DNA of 10,473 nucleotides from the NCBI GenBank assembly GCA_002338255.1, contig DDHX01000040.1, positions 15,250 to 25,722 of the forward strand, read 5' to 3'. This document shows, in pieces, positions 5,882-10,473 of the stretch. The first letter of the stretch is position 1. Each line of letters starts with the position of its first letter. The DNA is from Ruminococcaceae bacterium UBA1865 (GTDB lineage Bacteria; Bacillota; Clostridia; Oscillospirales; Acutalibacteraceae). The translations under genes and the position numbers were made by a program. The notes beneath the pieces were generated by a model. The model ran no database searches. It saw only the letters and a program-made list of their open reading frames with translations, and was not told where the DNA came from.

Positions 5882-6937
5882 ATGGGTAAAAACAAAAAAA
5901 CAATTGTACTGCTCAGTGCACTGCTGGCGGTGATCATTGCTTTGCTGCTGTTTATTTGGATAAAATATGGGCAAAAGGCCCAAAGCTATGAATGTACCAA
6001 TTTCGCAATGGGGACTTATGTACAACAAACTGTTTACGGTAAGAACGGCGAAGCTGCGGCCAAAGCGGCTGCCAAGAAAATCGGTGATCTGGAAGATTTA
6101 ATATCGTGGAGAATCGATGGCTCGGATATTTCAAAATTGAACGAGGCAGCCGGCAGTGATTGGACAAAGCTTGACGCGAAAACCATTGCTCTGCTGCAAA
6201 AAAGTCTTGAAGTAGCCCAAAAATCAAATGGAGCGTTCGACCCCACAATTCTTCCGGTTTCCTCTTTGTGGGATTTCGGCGGGAAAAATCAACATTTACC
6301 GGCCAAGGAAGAAATAAACAAATACATAAAATATGTTGATTACCATAACCTTCGCGTAAACGCGACGGATTCCTCCGCGTCTTTAAAGCTGCACTACATG
6401 GCAGTTGATCTGGGGGGAATTGGAAAGGGTGCGGCCTGTGATGAAGCTGTGGCGGCTTACAAACAGGCAGGTGCAGACTGCGGCATAGTAGCGGTCGGTG
6501 GCAGTGTGGGGGTGTTCGGCACAAAGGCTGACCGGTCGGCCTGGCACATCGCCGTGCGCGACCCGGTCAGTTCAGAGGAAAAGAGTGCGTCCATGGGTTC
6601 CATCGATTTAACCTCTGGCTTTGTTTCCACCTCGGGTCCGTATGAGAAAAATTTCACCAAAAATGGAGTTCTGTATCATCATTTGTTAAATCCCTCGACC
6701 GGGTATCCTGAAAACAACGGTTTGATTTCGGTGACCGTTGTATGCGATAACGGCGCATTGAGCGATGCTCTCTCCACCGCCTGTTTCGTTTTGGGAAGAG
6801 AAAAAGGAATGGCTCTGCTTAAGGCATACGGCGCAAACGGAATTTTCATTGACAATGCCAATAAAGTCTATATAACTGAAAATCTAAAAAATAATTTTAA
6901 AATCAATGAAAAAAGGTATACTTATGCCGATGAATAA
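5882..6937 (+). CDS. apbE: ApbE, FAD:protein FMN transferase
   Basis: Mg-dependent enzyme that cleaves FAD and attaches the FMN part by a phosphoester bond to a Thr or Ser of target proteins such as RnfG and RnfD. I start it at ATG 5882 (MGKNKKTIVL), 6 bases behind GGAGG. An in-frame GTG at 5864 lies upstream of that ribosome site and is unlikely. Visible in the 351 residues: one N-terminal hydrophobic helix (about 7-28); AMGTYVQQTVYG (42-53); NGAFDPTILPVSSLWDFG (116-133); VDLGGIGKG (175-183); AVGGSVGVFG (204-213); VSTSGPYEKNF (248-258); YHHLLNPSTGYP (265-276); DALSTACFVLG (295-305), the metal-binding segment. There is no lipobox cysteine near the helix, so it looks like a signal-anchored rather than a lipoprotein form, acting outside the membrane where RnfG is modified. 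It has its own promoter, 223 bases ahead of rnfC. Confidence 0.94.
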   Translation: MGKNKKTIVLLSALLAVIIALLLFIWIKYGQKAQSYECTNFAMGTYVQQTVYGKNGEAAAKAAAKKIGDLEDLISWRIDGSDISKLNEAAGSDWTKLDAKTIALLQKSLEVAQKSNGAFDPTILPVSSLWDFGGKNQHLPAKEEINKYIKYVDYHNLRVNATDSSASLKLHYMAVDLGGIGKGAACDEAVAAYKQAGADCGIVAVGGSVGVFGTKADRSAWHIAVRDPVSSEEKSASMGSIDLTSGFVSTSGPYEKNFTKNGVLYHHLLNPSTGYPENNGLISVTVVCDNGALSDALSTACFVLGREKGMALLKAYGANGIFIDNANKVYITENLKNNFKINEKRYTYADE

Positions 6938-6971
6938 ATCAGACCTAAAACTGATCTTAAAAGGTTTTTAA
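6924..6971 (+). CDS. Possible 15-codon leader peptide overlapping the apbE end
   Basis: ATG at 6924 opens a short frame MPMNKSDLKLILKGF, ending at TAA 6969-6971. It overlaps the last codons of apbE in another frame. AAAAAAGG ends 7 bases upstream and could serve as a ribosome site. It lies before the hairpin series that precedes rnfC, so a leader-peptide role is conceivable. It is very short and nothing beyond position and ribosome site supports it. Confidence 0.15.
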   Translation: MPMNKSDLKLILKGF

Positions 6972-7160
6972 ACCGGATTCGAGTTGATAGCAATGTAGGA
7001 TTCCTGAATGTAAGCGATATCTTCAACTACCTTGAAGTTTACCGTGGTCAATTATTTTCGGCTCCGGCTAAATATTGATTGACCATATTATTTTTGCGTG
7101 TCATCGCGCAATGACTGACCAAATTCGCAATGAATTTAAGTATGTATTGGAGGATAAAAC
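6938..7160 (+). other. Structured spacer between apbE and rnfC
   Basis: The 223 bases hold no convincing gene. Short inverted repeats follow one another: ATCAG/CTGAT (6938-6955), GGTT/AACC (6963-6974), CTTCAA/TTGAAG (7021-7037, 5-base loop), TGGTCAAT/ATTGACCA (7045-7085) and GTCAT/ATGAC (7100-7115). The motif TGACCA also recurs at 7116-7121. I could not find a strong sigma-A promoter here. rnf may therefore be transcribed by read-through from apbE, or from a promoter that does not match consensus. Confidence 0.4.
7045..7095 (+). terminator. Possible terminator or attenuator before rnfC
   Basis: Arms TGGTCAAT (7045-7052) and ATTGACCA (7078-7085) are perfect complements, with a few further pairs and an inner CGG/CCG. 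They are followed by the T-rich TATTATTTTT (7086-7095). The stem is AT-richer than usual and the loop is long, so efficiency is uncertain. It could end apbE transcription or attenuate entry into rnf. It may instead be a DNA operator, since TGACCA is repeated nearby. Confidence 0.4.
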
Positions 7161-8501
7161 ATGGAATTGATTTTCCCAATTAAGCCATTTAAAACGCATG
7201 GCGGCACAGATGTTCCCCACGTAAAAAGTACTGCACAGATTGAATCCGCCATATTGCCGCCTCCGGCGCAGGTGGTTCTGCCCATGCAGCAGCATGTCGG
7301 CGCTCCCTGTACCCCGCTCGTGAAAGTTGGCGACACAGTTCTTGTGGGTCAAAAAATTGCGGACAGCAGCGCTTTTATCAGCGCTCCTATCCACGCGAGC
7401 ATTTCCGGAAAAGTCAGCGCAATTAAAAAGGTAATGCTGCCCGGCGGACAGTATACTGATGCGATCGTGATTGACTCTGATGGTGAAATGAAGATTTCCC
7501 CGGAAGTGAAACCACCGGTTATCAACACGCCCGATGACTTTACAAAAGCGGTGAGAGAATCCGGGTTGGTCGGACTGGGCGGTGCGGGCTTCCCCACATA
7601 CGTTAAGTTGTCTGTTCCAAAGGACAAAAAAATTGATACAATGATTGTTAACGCAGCAGAATGTGAACCTTACATAACTGCGGATAACCGTGAGGCTATC
7701 GAAAATTCATGGGCTGTCCTTTCCGGAATTTATGCTGTGCTCGACCTGTTAAAACTTGAGCGAGTCATCATTGCCGTTGAAGACAATAAACCCGATGTAA
7801 TTGAGGTTCTTAGAAAGATAGCGGACAGTAAAGAAAATGACCCCGATGACCGTGTGCGCATCCTTCCTTTGCACGCACGCTACCCTCAGGGCGCTGAAAA
7901 AGTTCTTGTGAAATCCTGCACAGACCGCAACATCCCGATGGGAAAGCTTCCGGCCGATGTAGGTTGCCTTGTCATGAACGTAACTTCAGTCGCATTCATA
8001 GCAAAATTTCTAAAAACAGGCATGCCGCTTATCACAAAACGAGTAACCATTGACGGTTCTGCAATCAAGAATCCGCAAAATGTAATCGTACCGATCGGCA
8101 CGAAGATTGCCGATGTTATTGCTTTCACCGGCGGTTATAAATCAGAACCGAAAAAGATTCTGATGGGCGGCCCGATGATGGGACTCGCAATTGCAAATGA
8201 CAGCCTGCCGATTCTGAAGCAAAACAATGGAATTATCGCATTTGACGAGCAGGAGGCGCACCTGAACGAGCCGAGTTCGTGCATCCGCTGCGGCCGCTGC
8301 GTCGAAGGCTGCCCAATGAACCTTATTCCCTCTAAACTTGAGCAATTCTCCAATGCCAAGAATCTTGAAAGCCTTGAGGATTTCGACGTGATGGACTGTA
8401 TGGAATGCGGAACCTGCTCCTTTAACTGCCCGGCAGGCAGGCCTCTTGTTCAGGCAATCAGGCTCGGCAAGGGATTGGTAAAAGCGGGAGGTAAAAAATA
8501 A
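7161..8501 (+). CDS. rnfC: RnfC, ion-translocating ferredoxin:NAD+ oxidoreductase subunit C
   Basis: Cytoplasmic, membrane-associated subunit of the Rnf complex that binds NAD(H) and FMN and relays electrons through two [4Fe-4S] clusters. The start ATG 7161 (MELIFPIKPF) is 7 bases behind GGAGG. In the 446 residues: an N-terminal barrel-like segment (about 1-115), GLVGLGGAGFPTYVKL (135-150) and NAAECEPY (164-171) as in the flavin/nucleotide site of complex I 51-kDa-like proteins, an SLBB-like region (about 260-330), then two ferredoxin motifs, C374/C377/C380/C384 and C413/C416/C419/C423. The protein is compact and ends soon after the clusters, without the long repetitive C-terminal tail of proteobacterial RnfC. 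Its stop overlaps the rnfD start by 1 base (TAATG). It is the first gene of the tightly packed rnf group. Confidence 0.96.
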   Translation: MELIFPIKPFKTHGGTDVPHVKSTAQIESAILPPPAQVVLPMQQHVGAPCTPLVKVGDTVLVGQKIADSSAFISAPIHASISGKVSAIKKVMLPGGQYTDAIVIDSDGEMKISPEVKPPVINTPDDFTKAVRESGLVGLGGAGFPTYVKLSVPKDKKIDTMIVNAAECEPYITADNREAIENSWAVLSGIYAVLDLLKLERVIIAVEDNKPDVIEVLRKIADSKENDPDDRVRILPLHARYPQGAEKVLVKSCTDRNIPMGKLPADVGCLVMNVTSVAFIAKFLKTGMPLITKRVTIDGSAIKNPQNVIVPIGTKIADVIAFTGGYKSEPKKILMGGPMMGLAIANDSLPILKQNNGIIAFDEQEAHLNEPSSCIRCGRCVEGCPMNLIPSKLEQFSNAKNLESLEDFDVMDCMECGTCSFNCPAGRPLVQAIRLGKGLVKAGGKK

Positions 8502-9448
8502 TGGCAGATAAGTTAATTGTATCCTCATCACCGCACATCAGAAGCGGTGTAACAACACGCAAAATCATGTTTGATGTGATTATTGCACTGACGCCTGCGG
8601 CAATCGCTTCTGTGATTGTCTTTGGCCCAAAAGCCTTGCTCCTCATTGCTCTTTCCATTGCCTCCTGTGTTTTAAGCGAGTATGTTTGCCGCAAGGTAAT
8701 GAAGCGTGAAAACACCATTGGCGACTTGAGTGCTGTGGTGACAGGTATTTTAATTGCATTTAACGTTCCTGTGGGAGTCAATCCATTGATTATAATATTT
8801 GGCGGTGTTGTTGCCATTGTTGTGGTCAAGCAGATGTTCGGCGGTATTGGCCAGAACTTTGTCAATCCCGCACTCACAGCGCGTATCGTTTTGATGTCCT
8901 CGTTCCCGTCGCAGATGAGCACATGGAATACTCCATTCTATTATCTTCATAATACTGACGCAATAACCACTGCGTCACCGCTCGGCATTTTAAAAGAAGG
9001 CGCGAACGGAACAATGCCTACCTTATTAAATATGTTTGTTGGCGTGCGTGCAGGCAGCCTTGGAGAAACCTGTGCAGTCGCGCTGATACTTGGCGGCGTG
9101 TATCTGGTCGTTCGCAGGGTCATCAGCCCTGTGATTCCGCTGTGCTACATCGGTACGGTAGCAGTCATCTCCCTGATTGCAGGGCGCAGTGTTCTGTTTG
9201 ACCTGTTCGCAGGTGGTTTGTTGCTCGGGGCGATTTTTATGGCAACAGATTATGCCACTTCCCCAATTAACTTAAAAGGCAAAATCGTTTTTGCAATTGG
9301 AGCGGGTATCATTACAATGCTGATCCGTATTTTCGGCGCTTTGCCGGAGGGCGTATCCTTTTCAATTATATTAATGAATATTTTAGTTCCTCATATTGAA
9401 CGTCTGACTCGCCCGATTGCATTTGGGAAGGAGCGTGTTAGAAAATGA
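8501..9448 (+). CDS. rnfD: RnfD, ion-translocating membrane subunit D
   Basis: Integral membrane subunit of Rnf (NqrB relative) that carries covalent FMN and is thought to form part of the ion path. The start ATG 8501 follows GGGAGGT at the rnfC end. The 315 residues begin MADKLIVSSSPHIRSG, the SPH motif typical of the family, and include many hydrophobic segments, GGIGQNFVNPAL (114-125) and GAIFMATDYATSPIN (243-257). The expected flavinylation motif D-x-x-[ST]-x-A-T-P-L appears as DAITTASPL (153-161), so the acceptor position is Ser159 rather than the usual Thr. Ends KERVRK with a 4-base ATGA overlap into rnfG, implying translational coupling. Confidence 0.95.
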   Translation: MADKLIVSSSPHIRSGVTTRKIMFDVIIALTPAAIASVIVFGPKALLLIALSIASCVLSEYVCRKVMKRENTIGDLSAVVTGILIAFNVPVGVNPLIIIFGGVVAIVVVKQMFGGIGQNFVNPALTARIVLMSSFPSQMSTWNTPFYYLHNTDAITTASPLGILKEGANGTMPTLLNMFVGVRAGSLGETCAVALILGGVYLVVRRVISPVIPLCYIGTVAVISLIAGRSVLFDLFAGGLLLGAIFMATDYATSPINLKGKIVFAIGAGIITMLIRIFGALPEGVSFSIILMNILVPHIERLTRPIAFGKERVRK

Positions 9449-9999
9449 AGATAAACCCAAAAGAAATTTTAAAACCAGCCATAACGTTATTTGTAATCTG
9501 CTTGATTGTTGCACTTCTTCTTTCCGTAACCAATTTGATGACGCGAAATAAAATCGAAGCAATGAATCAGCAAGCCGAAGCTTCATCCCGCGCGCTTGTT
9601 CTGCCCGGTGCAACAAGCTTTGGAGATTCAAAGGATAAGTCCTACGTCGTGGGTAAAAAGGGAAACGACATTCTGGGCTATGTATTCACCACAAAATCAA
9701 AAAGCTACGGCGGTGATTTAAGTGTGATGACCGGTATTGACAAAGACGGTAAAGTCGCCGGAGTCGTCATTCTTTCTACGAACGATACGCCGGGCCTCGG
9801 ACTGAATGCGCAGAAGGAAAGTTTTCGTGATCAGTACAAGCAGGCCGCTCCTGAAAAAGGGTTTGAAGTCGTCAAATCAAGTCCTGCCGGCAAAGGGCAG
9901 ATTGAAGCAATGACCGGCGCGACTATCACAAGTAAGGCTTTTACGGACTGCGTAAACCAAGCGGTTGTTCAGTATCAAAAAATAAAGAGGGGTGAGTGA
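9445..9999 (+). CDS. rnfG: RnfG, FMN-carrying subunit G
   Basis: Rnf subunit with one N-terminal membrane helix (about 11-31) and an outward-facing FMN-binding domain (NqrC relative). In the 184 residues: the helix PAITLFVICLIVALLLSV, SYGGDLSVMTGID (87-99), the conserved NDTPGLG (113-119), and the flavinylation motif EAMTGATITS (154-163) with T160 as predicted FMN acceptor. The family usually has D at the first motif position; here it is E154. The start ATG 9445 overlaps the rnfD stop by 4 bases; AAGGAG (9428-9433) is 11 bases upstream, slightly long, but coupling can help. The nearby ApbE would perform the FMN attachment. Confidence 0.95.
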   Translation: MKINPKEILKPAITLFVICLIVALLLSVTNLMTRNKIEAMNQQAEASSRALVLPGATSFGDSKDKSYVVGKKGNDILGYVFTTKSKSYGGDLSVMTGIDKDGKVAGVVILSTNDTPGLGLNAQKESFRDQYKQAAPEKGFEVVKSSPAGKGQIEAMTGATITSKAFTDCVNQAVVQYQKIKRGE

Positions 10000-10000
10000 G

Positions 10001-10473
10001 ATGGCAAAAACTCCATGGCAAGAATTCAGTAAAGGAATTATTAAAGAAAATCCGGTCCTTCGCCTTGTACTCGGCACCTGCGCAACCCTTGCGCTGAGCA
10101 CATCTGCCAACAACGCAATCGGCATGGGCCTTGCCACAACTTTCGTACTTGTTGGTTCCAATACTGTTATCTCATTGCTTCGCAATGTGATTCCGGACAA
10201 GGTTCGTATTCCTTGTTACATTACGCTGATTGCCGGATTTGTGACCATTGTTCAAATGCTGATCAGCGCATATTCTCCCGCATTGAAAGACGCATTGGGC
10301 ATCTTTCTTCCTTTGATTGTCGTAAACTGCATCATTCTCGGCCGTGCCGAAATGTTTGCAAATAAAAACAAAGTTCTTCCATCCATCTTGGATGCTCTTG
10401 GGATGGGCGCGGGCTTCACCGCTACTTTACTCGTCATGGGCATCATTCGTGAGCTTTTGGGCGCGGGCAGTAT
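10001..10473 (+). CDS. rnfE: RnfE, membrane subunit E (C-terminus cut by window edge)
   Basis: Integral membrane subunit of Rnf, relative of NqrD, which pairs with RnfA to hold an iron or iron-sulfur centre in the membrane core. The 157 complete codons present begin MAKTPWQEFSKGIIKENPVL, typical of the family, behind GAGGGGTGAG and one base after the rnfG stop. Conserved stretches include GTCATLALSTSANNAIGMG (25-43) and VNCIILGRAEMFA (108-120). C27 and C110 lie in the positions of the cofactor cysteines known from NqrD/RnfE. The usual length is a little over 200 residues, so roughly 40-60 residues are missing. rnfA and rnfB, the latter with the ferredoxin-accepting clusters, should follow. 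Confidence 0.94.
   Translation, partial: MAKTPWQEFSKGIIKENPVLRLVLGTCATLALSTSANNAIGMGLATTFVLVGSNTVISLLRNVIPDKVRIPCYITLIAGFVTIVQMLISAYSPALKDALGIFLPLIVVNCIILGRAEMFANKNKVLPSILDALGMGAGFTATLLVMGIIRELLGAGS

Noticed and set aside
5952..6524. Minus-strand open frame of 190 codons.
   Set aside because: Antisense to apbE, rich in Pro, His and Arg as expected of a shadow frame; no ribosome site.
1..10473. CRISPR array, transposon or phage signature.
   Set aside because: No regularly spaced repeats, transposase motifs, integrase or attachment-site duplications were seen; gene content is ordinary chromosomal housekeeping and energy metabolism.

Overview
The window looks like chromosomal DNA of an anaerobic Firmicute, most likely a clostridium (Clostridia; an Oscillospirales-type genome would fit, but that is inference). 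The reasons are an rnfC-D-G-E gene order with a nearby ApbE flavin transferase, strong purine-rich ribosome binding sites (GGAGG types), sigma-A type promoters, AT-rich intergenic DNA, and a MetN with the C-terminal NIL domain. No mobile element, CRISPR array, rRNA or tRNA gene is visible.

Left part, minus strand (1-2838). Reading leftwards from about 2870: a YbaK/EbsC-family aminoacyl-tRNA deacylase, then trmB (tRNA m7G46 methyltransferase) 28 bases later, then metN and metI of the MetNIQ methionine importer. metN has its own consensus sigma-A promoter (1619-1647). metI overlaps metN by 11 bases and runs off the left edge; metQ would be expected beyond it.

Centre, plus strand (2839-5880). 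A 551-base gene-free region separates the divergent ybaK from a 761-residue membrane sensor diguanylate cyclase (Cache-like sensor, two PAS domains, GGDEF with intact I-site). The region holds candidate promoters for both genes, several inverted repeats and a possible coding remnant. The cyclase gene ends at a clear intrinsic terminator (5742-5781).

Right part, plus strand (5819-10473). apbE has its own extended -10 promoter. A 223-base spacer with several small hairpins follows, then the tightly packed rnfC-rnfD-rnfG-rnfE genes (1-base overlap, 4-base overlap, 1-base gap). rnfE is cut by the right edge; rnfA and rnfB are expected next. ApbE would attach FMN covalently to RnfG and RnfD. The complete Rnf complex moves electrons between reduced ferredoxin and NAD+ while pumping Na+ or H+.

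I did not find an obviously new system. The points most worth a second look are a Ser in place of the usual Thr at the RnfD flavinylation site, the structured spacer before rnfC, and the unexplained structure upstream of the diguanylate cyclase.
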